From Acidobacteriota bacterium (GTDB taxonomy: Bacteria > Acidobacteriota > Terriglobia > UBA7540), in NCBI GenBank assembly GCA_021828245.1, contig JAKASC010000002.1, positions 1 to 34,577 on the forward strand: a stretch of DNA of 34,577 nt. Direction: 5' to 3'. Below are positions 22,655-30,254 of this stretch, piece after piece. The translations under genes were made by a program, and so were the position numbers. The stretch's first letter is position 1; each line of letters begins with the position of its first letter. Under the pieces are notes generated by a model. The model worked only from the letters and a program-made list of their open reading frames with translations. It was not told the DNA's origin and made no database searches.

Positions 22655-22761
22655 CCACGGCACTCCCCTCCGTGTCGCGGGCCGTGCATGAGGAACAATC
22701 CCGCGGCGCCGCCCGACGCAGCAATGGTTGCGCTGTTGGGTCTGCGAGTCGCTGACAAGCC

Positions 22762-23901
22762 TCAAATTCTTTCGAGCGCCTGCTCCAAATCGGCGATTAA
22801 ATCCTCGACGTCTTCAATGCCCACGGAGATGCGCACCAGGCCGTCGGTAATGCCGAGCCTTTGACGTTGTTCGGGCGGGACGCTCGCATGCGTCATCGTC
22901 GCCGGATGTGAAATTAGCGTCTCGACGCCGCCCAGGCTCTCCGCGAGCGAGCAGAGCCGGACAGACTTCAGAACCTTTTTCGCGTTTTCAAGCGAGCCGG
23001 TTTCAAAAGACAACATGCCGCCAAAGCCGGTCATCTGCTTTTTGGCGAGCTCGTGCTGCGGGTGACTCACAAGACCGGGATAATGAACTTTTTTGACTTT
23101 GGGATGCTCGGACAAAAATTTGGCGACGGCCAGGCCGTTCTCATTGTGCTGGCGCATGCGCACGGCAAGCGTCTTCACGCCGCGCAGCACGAGCCAGCTA
23201 TCCATCGGGCCGAGCACCGCGCCGGCGGCGTTCTGAATGAACTTCAACCGTTCCGCCAGGCCCGCGTCCTTGACAATCACCGCTCCGCCCACGCCGTCGC
23301 TGTGGCCGTTCAGGTATTTGGTGGTGCTGTGCAGCACGATGTCGGCGCCGAGCGCGAGGGGCCGCTGGAAATACGGACTCATAAACGTGTTGTCCACGGC
23401 CAAAAGCGCGTTCGAGCGATGCGCGAGCGCCGCGGCCTGCGCGATGTCCGTGATTTCCATCACGGGATTGGTCGGTGTTTCCATGTAAAGCAAGCGCGTC
23501 GTGGGTTGGAAAGCGCGCTCGGTCGTCGCAAGGTCGGTCGTATCGGCGTAGGAAAAGCTCAAGCCGGTGTCTTTGAGCAGGCGCTCGAACAGGCGGAACG
23601 TTCCGCCGTAGAGATTGTGTCCGGCCACGATGTGGTCGCCGGGCTTGAACAGCGTCATCACGGCGTTAATCGCGGCCATGCCGGAGGCGAAAGCCAATCC
23701 GAACTCGCCGCCTTCCAGCCGCCCCAGGTTGCGCTCGAGCGCCGCCCGCGTCGGATTGGACGTCCGCGCGTACTCGTAGCCCTTGTGCTTGCCCAGCTCT
23801 TCCTGCACAAAGGTCGAAGTCTGATAAATGGGAACGATAATCGCTCCCGTGGCCGGGTCGGGCTCCTGGCCCACATGAATCGCATCGGTTGAGAATCCCA
23901 T
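22762..23901 (-). CDS. Cystathionine gamma-synthase/gamma-lyase family PLP enzyme
   Basis: A 379-residue Cys/Met-metabolism PLP enzyme. Key marks are YEYARTSNPTR (phosphate and substrate contacts), the FASGMAAI helix, HNLYGGTFRLF, METPTNPVMEITD, AVDNTFMSPY and the PLP lysine Lys195 in HSTTKYLNGHSD. SLAESLGGVETLISHPATMTH completes the active site. It could make cystathionine from an activated homoserine, or cleave cystathionine or methionine; motifs alone do not decide, so no symbol is given. ATG 23901 begins MGFSTDAIHVGQEPDPATGAI, the typical start. The repeat-rich patch begins just upstream. Confidence 0.9.
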   Translation of the reverse strand: MGFSTDAIHVGQEPDPATGAIIVPIYQTSTFVQEELGKHKGYEYARTSNPTRAALERNLGRLEGGEFGLAFASGMAAINAVMTLFKPGDHIVAGHNLYGGTFRLFERLLKDTGLSFSYADTTDLATTERAFQPTTRLLYMETPTNPVMEITDIAQAAALAHRSNALLAVDNTFMSPYFQRPLALGADIVLHSTTKYLNGHSDGVGGAVIVKDAGLAERLKFIQNAAGAVLGPMDSWLVLRGVKTLAVRMRQHNENGLAVAKFLSEHPKVKKVHYPGLVSHPQHELAKKQMTGFGGMLSFETGSLENAKKVLKSVRLCSLAESLGGVETLISHPATMTHASVPPEQRQRLGITDGLVRISVGIEDVEDLIADLEQALERI

Positions 23902-24326
23902 AATCTCCCTCCTTCCTGTAGCGCCGATCTATGACCGGCGGCCGGTCGCTTTCCTTCGAGTTGCGGGTTCGTGAGCGCCCGCAGCACACACGATGCAGTA
24001 TCGCGGCTACCTGCTCTAAATTGCCACCAAAAAAATCAGGGATAGCTGGGCGGGTGACGCAGGGGCGCGCGTCGTCGGCGCTACTTGCTGCTCACGCCGC
24101 GCCCCGGGACGATACCCGATAACGTGTGGCCTTGCGATATTATCAGAATGAAGAGCCGCGGACCTCATAAACGGCGGTCCGCGCTGCTTGCTTGAACGGC
24201 GCAGGCAATACAAGAAGCCGCTGACGACGACCGCTCCGGCCTGAACTGAAAGGCCTGCGCCAGCCAGCGGCCTTGCGCGGGGCCTTCGGCTTGACAGGCT
24301 GCCGCGCCGCATGACAAAATTGCCGT
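23902..24326. other. Repeat-bearing intergenic region upstream of vapBC
   Basis: No gene is seen. It holds an inverted repeat CGCGGACC/GGTCCGCG at 24157-24183 (11-base loop, no T-run), a segment at 24054-24080 that resembles the 72-base tandem repeat at 26271, one copy of a 31-base repeat at 24240-24270, and the vapBC promoter. Confidence 0.5.
24240..24270 (+). repeat. 31-base dispersed repeat, copy 1 (left of vapBC)
   Basis: CCTGAACTGAAAGG(C/T)CTGC followed by GCCAGCC(A/C)GCGG; 29 of 31 bases match the copy at 25015-25045, in the same orientation. The two copies bracket the toxin-antitoxin pair. Confidence 0.7.
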
Positions 24327-24337
24327 ATGCGTCATAC
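24291..24337 (+). promoter_or_regulatory. vapBC promoter and overlapping palindromic operator
   Basis: A perfect -35 TTGACA (24291-24296) and a -10-like CAAAAT (24315-24320) are separated by 18 bases, placing the transcript start almost on the vapB ATG at 24327, so the message may be leaderless. GTATG-CGT-CATAC (24325-24337) is a perfect inverted repeat over the start codon, a natural site for VapB autorepression. Confidence 0.5.
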
Positions 24338-24539
24338 AACTACGGTTCGGCTTACAAAAGATATTGCTCTCTGGCTTGAAGATAGGGCGCGAAAAACGGG
24401 CGTTCCCGCCGGGCGGATTATCCGCGAGCAACTTGAAATCGCCCGCGCGCGCCAGGGCAAAGGGCGATTTCTGCGCCTGGCGGGCAGGATTGCCGGACCC
24501 CGTAATTTGTCCTCGCGCCAAGGCTTTTCGAGATCATGA
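24327..24539 (+). CDS. vapB: Ribbon-helix-helix antitoxin VapB-like
   Basis: A 70-residue protein beginning MRHTTTVRLTKDIALWLEDR, the beta-strand and first helix of a CopG/Arc-type ribbon-helix-helix domain. It is followed by KTGVPAGRIIREQLEIARAR (second helix) and a basic C-terminus that would wrap the toxin. It would bind DNA at its own promoter and neutralise the PIN toxin. Its stop overlaps the toxin's ATG (ATGA at 24536-24539), the usual antitoxin-first order. Confidence 0.85.
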   Translation: MRHTTTVRLTKDIALWLEDRARKTGVPAGRIIREQLEIARARQGKGRFLRLAGRIAGPRNLSSRQGFSRS

Positions 24540-24946
24540 AAGGCATCGCGGACACCGGTTTTGTCGTCGCCTTCGGCAACCGCAACGATGCCCACCACTC
24601 GTGGGCGGTCGAGGTGGCGTCGGGGCTTTCTGAGCCCTTGCTGACTTGTGACGCCGTGCTCGCGGAAGCCGCCTTTCATCTCGGTTCCAGCGAATACGTC
24701 CTCTCACTCGTTAGCGAAGAAATGCTTCGGCCCGCGTTTGAAGTTGGGAAAAACCTTGAGCAACTGCGGGCGCTGGCGGCGCGCTATGAGAATCGTAGTC
24801 CCGACCTCGCCGACCTTTGTCTCATTCGCATGAGCGAACTTTATCCCCGACATACCGTCATCACGGTTGATGAGGCCGACTTCCGCGTTTATCGCCGCAA
24901 CAAGCGCGAGGCCATTCCCTTGCTCTGCCCGCCTAGACGACGTTGA
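24536..24946 (+). CDS. vapC: PIN-domain ribonuclease toxin VapC-like
   Basis: A 136-residue PIN-domain protein. The acidic metal-binding set is present: Asp6 (GIADTGF), Glu44 (LAEAAFHL), Asp90/Asp93 (SPDLADLCLIRM) and Asp112/Asp115 (TVDEADF). Such toxins cleave tRNA or rRNA when the antitoxin is degraded. Codons and motifs are intact, so it is likely active. Similar PIN proteins with His14-Asn type variants exist, but here the quartet is standard. The pair sits between copies of a 31-base repeat. Confidence 0.88.
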   Translation: MKGIADTGFVVAFGNRNDAHHSWAVEVASGLSEPLLTCDAVLAEAAFHLGSSEYVLSLVSEEMLRPAFEVGKNLEQLRALAARYENRSPDLADLCLIRMSELYPRHTVITVDEADFRVYRRNKREAIPLLCPPRRR

Positions 24947-25014
24947 GGCGCCTGGCGACCCGCTGTAGCGCAGGGCCTGCGATCAAAGCCTCCATTGCGC
25001 CTTCGCCGCGCAGA

Positions 25015-25045
25015 CCTGAACTGAAAGGTCTGCGCCAGCCCGCGG
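25015..25045 (+). repeat. 31-base dispersed repeat, copy 2 (right of vapBC)
   Basis: Matches 24240-24270 at 29 of 31 positions, same orientation. Within it CAGACC and GGTCTG (from 25011) can pair around a ten-base loop; in copy 1 the equivalent bases are GGCC/GGCC, so pairing is kept. Confidence 0.7.
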
Positions 25046-25177
25046 CGATCCGATCAACGGCCGCAAGGGTTGAACGGCCCGGCGCGTCGCGCGGGGGTGA
25101 GGAGTGTGAAACCCTGCGGTTCTTTCCGGCGGGCACCGGCCCGAGCCGCAGAGGTTGCTCGTCGCAACCTCTGCGCT
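25043..25177 (+). repeat. 135-base repeat, copy 1 (one side of the unknown gene)
   Basis: Aligns without gaps to 26427-26561, with about 16 mismatches counted by eye. It ends in a perfect 11-base-pair hairpin, GCAGAGGTTGC-tcgtc-GCAACCTCTGC. Possibly a non-coding mobile or recombination-prone unit. Confidence 0.75.
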
Positions 25178-25270
25178 CCCCGCTCTCTCTGGGCAGTCCG
25201 ACCCTCCGGCGCATTTACAAAAGAACGGTTTCCGTTCCACTCCCCGGGCAGAGGGCTGGTTATTTGAGCG

Positions 25271-26113
25271 CTAGACGGGTTTAAGGCTGGTTGCATTGTC
25301 CACTAGCATGGATAAGGGGTCGATGGGGTCATCGAAAAACTTCACCGCTGCCGAGCTCGCTTTGATAAAGAACTGCGCCGCGTCGGAGGTCGGTACGAAA
25401 GCTGAGGAGGTCCACTCCGCCTGTTTGAACATGCACTTGGTGTCTGAGCAATTATCGTGCACTTGCATCTTTTTGAGCTGCTCGAATTCTGCACGATACT
25501 GGGCCTCCATCACCGTGTGCGCCCTGGAGTAATTCTCCTCCACCTGCATGAGCCAGACATCCACCTCCTCCATGATGGCCCGCATGGCTTCCATGCTTTC
25601 TCGCAGTCGGCCGATGCGCGAACCGAGGTAGTAGTACTTCGCCCAAAAGCGCACCCACATGTCGCACGGCGGCTTGTCTGAGGATGACCTCAATTCCTCG
25701 CAGGCCTTGTTATACTGCTCCACGGCATGGCTAATCTTCCACCGGAAGCGATCCCAATCCGCTACCTGAGCCCCTATTTCCTTCAACTCAAACTTCACGC
25801 GTTCGGCCAGGTTGGCGGGATACTTGATTTTTCGTTTATGGTGGTATTGCCGAATTAAATTACATGCCTTTGTCCAGGCCTTATCCACAATGCTGCCAAC
25901 CATTGGCACCGGGATGAGGTTAGTGGCTGCGCTGGCCAGTTTTTGGACGGTCGAGAAGGCGAAGGACGCAGCCGCGCCAGGACTCTGGACAGCCCGACGC
26001 AAAGGATGCAGAAACTGAGAATGGCGGACCTTTTTGCCTACGCTTGGATTGGCGACGATCATCTTGCCGATTTCTTCCAGGTCTCTCGTCGATTGATAAA
26101 GGTTAACAGGCAT
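25271..26113 (-). CDS. Unknown protein flanked by 135-base direct repeats
   Basis: A 280-residue protein I cannot place in a family. Residues about 48-90 (SFAFSTVQKLASAATNLIPV, PMVGSIVDKAWTKACNLI) are amphipathic and could touch a membrane. The middle and C-terminal parts are helical and rich in Glu, Arg, Tyr and Trp (FWAKYYYLGSRIGRLRESME; EEVDVWLMQVEENYSRAHTV), with scattered cysteines (CSDTKCMF). GGAGG five bases before ATG 26113 supports the start. Its base composition appears more AT-rich than neighbouring genes, which suggests transfer. It lies between 135-base direct repeats, next to a toxin-antitoxin pair, so a defence, toxin or effector role is conceivable but unproven. Confidence 0.75.
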   Translation of the reverse strand: MPVNLYQSTRDLEEIGKMIVANPSVGKKVRHSQFLHPLRRAVQSPGAAASFAFSTVQKLASAATNLIPVPMVGSIVDKAWTKACNLIRQYHHKRKIKYPANLAERVKFELKEIGAQVADWDRFRWKISHAVEQYNKACEELRSSSDKPPCDMWVRFWAKYYYLGSRIGRLRESMEAMRAIMEEVDVWLMQVEENYSRAHTVMEAQYRAEFEQLKKMQVHDNCSDTKCMFKQAEWTSSAFVPTSDAAQFFIKASSAAVKFFDDPIDPLSMLVDNATSLKPV

Positions 26114-26270
26114 TCGCTCCTCCCCGCCCCCAAAGGATGGGAGCTTCGCTTTTATGTCTTCGAGGATTGACTCAACCTCAACTCATCGGGGCTTTTATCT
26201 GGCGCCCTGCACGTTGAAGCACCTCGAAACCCCCTCCTTATACACCTCTGAATCTAAGTTGGCAAGCCAG

Positions 26271-26406
26271 TAGCGCAGAGGTGCGCGTCGTTGGCGCTCC
26301 TCTGCGGCGTTTGTGCCGTCGGCCGCGGCAATGAGCAGCAGGTAGCGCAGAGGTGCGCGTCTTTTGGCGCTCCTCTGCGGCGTTTGTGGCGTCGGCCGCG
26401 GCAACC
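26271..26406 (+). repeat. Two tandem copies of a 72-base repeat
   Basis: TAGCGCAGAGGTGCGCGTC begins copies at 26271 and 26343; the second copy fades at about 26406. Each contains CGCAGAGG ... CCTCTGCG, which can fold into a stem. A related 27-base piece is found at 24054-24080. Confidence 0.75.
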
Positions 26407-26426
26407 AGGCGGTGGCAGCGAAGGGA

Positions 26427-26561
26427 CGGCGATCCGACCAACGGCCGCGAGGGTTAAACGGCCCGGCGCGTGGCGCGGAGTTGCGGAGTGTGAAACTCTG
26501 CGGTATTTTCCGGCGGGCTCCGGCTCGAGCCACAGAGGTTGCGCCGCGCAACCTCTGCGCT
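26427..26561 (+). repeat. 135-base repeat, copy 2 (other side of the unknown gene)
   Basis: Same length and orientation as 25043-25177. The terminal hairpin is conserved as CAGAGGTTGC-gccgc-GCAACCTCTG, with only the loop changed. Confidence 0.75.
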
Positions 26562-26648
26562 GGGGCACGGCTCGCCGCCAATCCCACACCAAGAGCCGCA
26601 AAGGAAGCCAAACCACGGCTACCTTTGCGCTACCTCGCTACCGGCTGA

Positions 26649-26677
26649 TTGAACTCTTAGCCTCAATTTGATATGGT
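26649..26677 (+). promoter_or_regulatory. Candidate promoter of the RsbRD-like gene
   Basis: TTGAAC (26649-26654) and TATGGT (26672-26677), 17 bases apart, each match the sigma70 boxes at four of six bases. It lies about 50 bases before the ATG at 26726. Confidence 0.35.
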
Positions 26678-26725
26678 CAAGCCGAGGGGGGAACGGACAT
26701 CTCGGAAGGGGGAAAAGCGCTTGCC

Positions 26726-27196
26726 ATGCTGCTTTCGACACGTTTGGTTCAAAGGATTGAAGAGCAAGCCGATGAATTAACCCGAGGCGTGGTGGAGGAT
26801 TTGCAGTCGAATCCCAAGACGCCTTCTTATCACGCGCTCGCAACGCGAACCATCGAGCGTCGCGCGTATGACGTTTACCGCAATCTCGGAAAATGGCTTA
26901 CGACGATGTCCGATGAAGAAATCGAGTCGGCGCATTATGAGCTGGCCCGCCGCCGAGCGGAGGAGAAAGTACCTCTGAGCGAGGTCATCTATGCTCTGAT
27001 TCTGACGAAATACCATTTGCGGAACTACATCAACGCCTCGGGCATGGTGGACTCGGCCGTGCAGCTCTATCAAGAGCAGGAACTTCAGCATTTGATTGGC
27101 CGCTTTTTCGATAAGGCGACGTATTATACGGTCCGGGGATATGAGCAAGCGCTGCTGAGCCGCCCCGTGGAAGAGGTGACGTGGCCACAGCCCTAG
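26726..27196 (+). CDS. RsbRD N-terminal-domain-like protein
   Basis: A 156-residue all-helical protein resembling the RsbRD_N sensor domain, found at the N-terminus of stressosome-type and histidine-kinase regulators. The pattern TRTIERRAYDVYRNLGKWL, then EKVPLSEVIYALILTKYHL and RNYI supports this. There is no STAS or kinase domain after it, so it is a stand-alone module that may sense a ligand or bind a partner. ATG 26726 follows a purine-rich GAAGGGGG stretch at some distance. acpS follows after about 55 bases. Confidence 0.7.
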   Translation: MLLSTRLVQRIEEQADELTRGVVEDLQSNPKTPSYHALATRTIERRAYDVYRNLGKWLTTMSDEEIESAHYELARRRAEEKVPLSEVIYALILTKYHLRNYINASGMVDSAVQLYQEQELQHLIGRFFDKATYYTVRGYEQALLSRPVEEVTWPQP

Positions 27197-27250
27197 CGCG
27201 ACAGTTCGGCCGAGGCCGGCGGGCCACTTCGGCGGAGTGGAATTATTTCC

Positions 27251-27634
27251 ATGATTGTGGGCACGGGCGTAGATATTGCGGAAACACGCCGCATTGAGGA
27301 AGCCCTGGCGCGGTACGGCGAGCGGTTTCACAAACGAATCTATACGCCGGCGGAGATTGCCTATTGCGAGCAGTTCAAAAACAAGGCAGAGCGCTATGCG
27401 GCGCGCTTTGCCGCCAAAGAAGCCGCGTTTAAGGCTCTGGGAACGGGGTGGGGCCAGGGTGTCCGATGGCTGGACGTCGAGGTGACTCACCAGCCGAGCG
27501 GCAAACCGGTATTGGTCTTTGCTGGCCGAGCGCAAGAGGTGGCCAGCGAGTTGGGCGTCACGGGAGCCGAGGTCTCAATCTCACACGCCGACCGTTACGT
27601 CATCGCTCAGGTGATTCTGGAATCCAGCTCCTAA
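27251..27634 (+). CDS. acpS: Holo-[acyl-carrier-protein] synthase
   Basis: A 127-residue 4'-phosphopantetheinyl transferase that activates acyl carrier protein. Motifs are IVGTGVDIAETRRIEE (metal-binding Asp8), FAAKEAAFKALGTGWGQGV (metal-binding Glu in the KEA motif) and ISHADRYVIAQVI. The length is standard for AcpS. The start ATG gives the usual MIVGTGVDI. The TonB-domain gene begins 20 bases downstream. Confidence 0.95.
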   Translation: MIVGTGVDIAETRRIEEALARYGERFHKRIYTPAEIAYCEQFKNKAERYAARFAAKEAAFKALGTGWGQGVRWLDVEVTHQPSGKPVLVFAGRAQEVASELGVTGAEVSISHADRYVIAQVILESSS

Positions 27635-27654
27635 ACGCCCGTCGGAGCCAAGCG

Positions 27655-28353
27655 ATGGGCTCGCAAGTGCTGTTGACGATGCTGTTGGCGACCTTTTCTA
27701 CCAAGGCCCTGCCGAGGCGGGCTTCGGAAACTTCGCCGGTCGTGTTGAGCAAGCGCATGGCCACGCGGTTGCTGGTGCGCCAAGTCATCCCTGAATATCC
27801 TCCCTTAGCCAGAATCAACTACGTTCAGGGCAAGGTGGACTTGCAGGTGATTGTCACCCCGCAAGGCCGCGTGGGTAAGGTTCACGTCTTGCGAGGCCAA
27901 GCGTTGTTGGCGGCTGCGGCGCTGAAGGCCGTGCGGCGTTGGCACTATCGCCCTTACGTGGGCGCTCACGGCCCCGTGAGCTTTGAAACTCATATCCGCG
28001 TCAATTTTGCGCTGCGCGTCTGGAAAGTGACCAGCTTGCCCATCCATCCGGCACGGGATTTCGCGCGCCAGGTGAAGCCGCCGCAGGTCGTTCGCGCTCC
28101 CACGCGCGCCGCGCCGGGACAGTCAGTTCGGATGCGCGTGTTGGTGGGGAAAAGCGGACGGGTCCTGGACGCCGAACCCATCGTTCGCATGGATGACCAA
28201 GCAAGTGCGGCCCACGCTTCACTCCGCAACTGGAAATTTCTTCCTGCGCATTGGGGAACCCTGGCCATTCCGTGGTACGTGGAGGTCAATGTGCCCGTGG
28301 CCTCTGCGACCGGGGACCATCGCGCCACGACTTCCGCTACAGCCGGGCCTTAA
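27655..28353 (+). CDS. Exported protein with two TonB C-terminal-like domains
   Basis: A 232-residue protein with a short hydrophobic N-terminus (QVLLTMLLATFSTKALP), perhaps a signal peptide. A TonB_C domain follows (LLVRQVIPEYPPLARINYVQ, GKVDLQVIVTPQGRVGKVHV, then AALKAVRRWHYRPYVGAHGP). A weaker second copy comes after it (VRMRVLVGKSGRVLDAEPIV, then LRNWKFLPAHWGTLAIPWYV). Unlike classical TonB there is no long Pro-rich linker. In Acidobacteria such proteins are common and may serve envelope energy transfer or scaffold roles. The start ATG 27655 is at the beginning of hydrophobic sequence. Confidence 0.75.
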   Translation: MGSQVLLTMLLATFSTKALPRRASETSPVVLSKRMATRLLVRQVIPEYPPLARINYVQGKVDLQVIVTPQGRVGKVHVLRGQALLAAAALKAVRRWHYRPYVGAHGPVSFETHIRVNFALRVWKVTSLPIHPARDFARQVKPPQVVRAPTRAAPGQSVRMRVLVGKSGRVLDAEPIVRMDDQASAAHASLRNWKFLPAHWGTLAIPWYVEVNVPVASATGDHRATTSATAGP

Positions 28354-28386
28354 GCAGTGCCTAACCTGTGGCTCGAAAGAAACGGC

Positions 28387-28905
28387 ATGGAAATCGGTTC
28401 GAAAAGCGAAGGGCGGAGCTGGAGATGGCGGCGTCGGCAAACGGCCGCGACGCTATTGGCCTGTTGGGCCCTCGGCTGGAGCGCGACCCTGCGGGCATCG
28501 CCGCGCCCGGCGCGCGAAAGGTATCGTGCTGCTCCGTTCAAATATGTTGGGGGAACGGAAAAAATCAGAAAAGGATGTCGCGGCGAGCTGGGGTTGACCG
28601 CGTCCTCCATGGTTTTCCGTTGCCCGGAAGGTTCCATTACCATCCCTTACCATTCGATTCTGGTGATGCAATACCGAGCCGAGGTCAGCCCTCAAGTCCG
28701 CCGCATGGGACTCGCATGGCGGTTTGCACCGCGGGGTCACGGCGGAAACCACAATCGCTACTTCACGGTCGTCTATCGAACGGCTCGCGCCCAGCGCGCC
28801 ATGATTCTCGCCGTCTCTCCGAAAGCCATGCGGCCTTATCTGGCGGAGATTGACCTCAAGGTGGGGCGGCGCGTCCAGGTTGAAACCCACGAACATTATT
28901 ATTAG
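28387..28905 (+). CDS. Exported protein of unknown function
   Basis: A 172-residue protein with a twin-Arg-containing basic start and hydrophobic stretch (RWRRRQTAATLLACWALGWS), probably a signal sequence. A small beta-rich domain follows: GELGLTASSMVFRCPEGSIT, IPYHSILVMQYRAEVS, then RYFTVVYRTARAQRAMILAV. The layout resembles a pleckstrin-like fold seen in unnamed acidobacterial proteins; I have no function to offer. The start is uncertain: GTG 28357 would add ten residues. The end is rich in His and Tyr. Confidence 0.65.
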   Translation: MEIGSKSEGRSWRWRRRQTAATLLACWALGWSATLRASPRPARERYRAAPFKYVGGTEKIRKGCRGELGLTASSMVFRCPEGSITIPYHSILVMQYRAEVSPQVRRMGLAWRFAPRGHGGNHNRYFTVVYRTARAQRAMILAVSPKAMRPYLAEIDLKVGRRVQVETHEHYY

Positions 28906-29019
28906 TTCTTGGTTACACCCTGCCGCGTTATTGCCACGGTGGGATGGCACCGCAACCCCACTCCTGTACCCGCTTCGGATATTTTCCCGATTCCTGGGCC
29001 GAAGCTCCGCGAGCCTGGT

Positions 29020-30162
29020 TCAGCGTGTTCCCGGCTTATAGTAGAAGTAACCTTCGGGGTTTCGCACGCGCAGGCCGGGCATGGTCACGCGAACCTCGAT
29101 GCGGTGAAAGCCTGTTTGCGTAAGATCATTTGGAACGTAAGCCAGCTCGTACTGGGTGTGAATCTCATCCGCCAGGCGAGCCAAATGCTGCACCAGCGCC
29201 TGAGACGACCATTGGGAGTAAAGGGCGCCGCCGGTAAAGCGGGTGTAAAACGCGAGAGGGCTCTTAAAAATGATCGAGTGGCTGAGGGTCGTCCGTGCCA
29301 CCTCGCCAAGAATCGGTCCGCCGGGAACGGGGTTCTCCCAGATGCGGGTGTCCATGTCCGGTGTATTGGGCATGCCGGGGACAGGCGGCCGGGCGACGTT
29401 GGTGTCAATCGGGTTGGGCGGAGGCGGCGTGGGCTTGCGCTTCAGAAGCGATTTAAGTCCGCTCAGGTCGAGTCCGTAGATGCTGACCTGGGCGGCAGCG
29501 GCTCGCTCGACCACTTCTCGGCGCGTCGTCTCACTGCCCGAATCCCAGCCATTGGAAATCGCCAGGATGATCCGGCGATCTTCCTTGGGACGGTGATCGA
29601 GCAGGTTAACCGCCTGCATGATGGCGTCATTGAGCCGCGCGCCGCCGCCCTCCGCCCGAATATCTTTCAGTGCGGCATCCAGCCGACGGCTGGAGTTGGT
29701 GAAGTCCTGCACCCGTTTTATTTGATCGGAGTAAAGAATGACGGCCGCCCGGCCTTCCGGCCCCAGCAACATTTGCGTCAGCACCGGCACAATAAAATCC
29801 AGATTTTTGACCAGCGGCGCCACCGCGTCATTGTCTTGAATTAACACGACGGCAGAGACAGGGTGTTCTTCGTGGTCGAATCGGGTAATCTGCTGAGGAA
29901 TGCCGTTGTCATAAACGCGGAAGTCGCGCTCCCGCAGCCCATAGACCACCTGGCCGGAGCGGTCGGTCACCGTCACCGGCGCGGTGACCAGGTTCGATTG
30001 GACTTTGATGGCGGCTTTGGTGTCCGGGCGGTCAGCGGGCGTGGCGGAGCTTTGCCCGCCGGCGGTTTGGGCCCTAAGCGACAGAACCCCCAGGCTCCCT
30101 CCCAGCAGGAAAGTGATTGCGGCAACTATAACGCGCTGCTTTTGGCTTCGAGCGTTGCGCAT
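29020..30162 (-). CDS. VWFA-related Acidobacterial domain protein
   Basis: A 380-residue exported protein. The N-terminal signal (VIVAAITFLLGGSLGVLSLRA) is followed by the VWFA-related domain first described in Acidobacteria: NLVTAPVTVTDRSGQVVYGL, LRERDFRVYDNGIPQQITRF, then AVVLIQDNDAV and the von Willebrand fold with LNDAIMQAVNLL and RRIILAISNGWDSGS. The C-terminal part has YELAYVPNDLTQTGFHRIEV. The MIDAS motif is not perfectly canonical (QDNDA in place of DxSxS). ATG 30162 has AGGAG seven bases upstream and is preferred to 30195. Function is unknown, probably adhesion or protein binding in the periplasm. Confidence 0.9.
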   Translation of the reverse strand: MRNARSQKQRVIVAAITFLLGGSLGVLSLRAQTAGGQSSATPADRPDTKAAIKVQSNLVTAPVTVTDRSGQVVYGLRERDFRVYDNGIPQQITRFDHEEHPVSAVVLIQDNDAVAPLVKNLDFIVPVLTQMLLGPEGRAAVILYSDQIKRVQDFTNSSRRLDAALKDIRAEGGGARLNDAIMQAVNLLDHRPKEDRRIILAISNGWDSGSETTRREVVERAAAAQVSIYGLDLSGLKSLLKRKPTPPPPNPIDTNVARPPVPGMPNTPDMDTRIWENPVPGGPILGEVARTTLSHSIIFKSPLAFYTRFTGGALYSQWSSQALVQHLARLADEIHTQYELAYVPNDLTQTGFHRIEVRVTMPGLRVRNPEGYFYYKPGTR

Positions 30163-30254
30163 CGCACGCTCCTCTCGCGTCTTCTGGACCCTCATCCTTT
30201 AGATGAAACCGGCTGCAGTGGCGTTGTAACCGGCGGCCCGACGCAGAGGCCGCC

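Larger units (their letters stand above)
24947..25270. other. Repeat-filled intergenic region between vapC and the unknown gene
   Basis: No gene is supported. It contains the second 31-base repeat (25015-25045) running directly into the first 135-base repeat (25043-25177). The remaining 90 bases to the end of the unknown gene show nothing recognisable. Confidence 0.5.
26114..26725. other. Repeat-rich intergenic region
   Basis: No gene is supported over 610 bases. It holds the 72-base tandem repeat (26271-26406), the second 135-base repeat (26427-26561) and the candidate promoter of the RsbRD-like gene (26649-26677). Short open frames here exist only because the repeats lack stops. Confidence 0.5.

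Noticed and set aside
24157-24183. Hairpin CGCGGACC/GGTCCGCG as a terminator
   Set aside because: No T-run follows on either strand, and no gene ends close by.
26195-26616. Overlapping open frames in the repeat region
   Set aside because: They run through tandem and dispersed repeats that lack stops; no start signal or domain is present.
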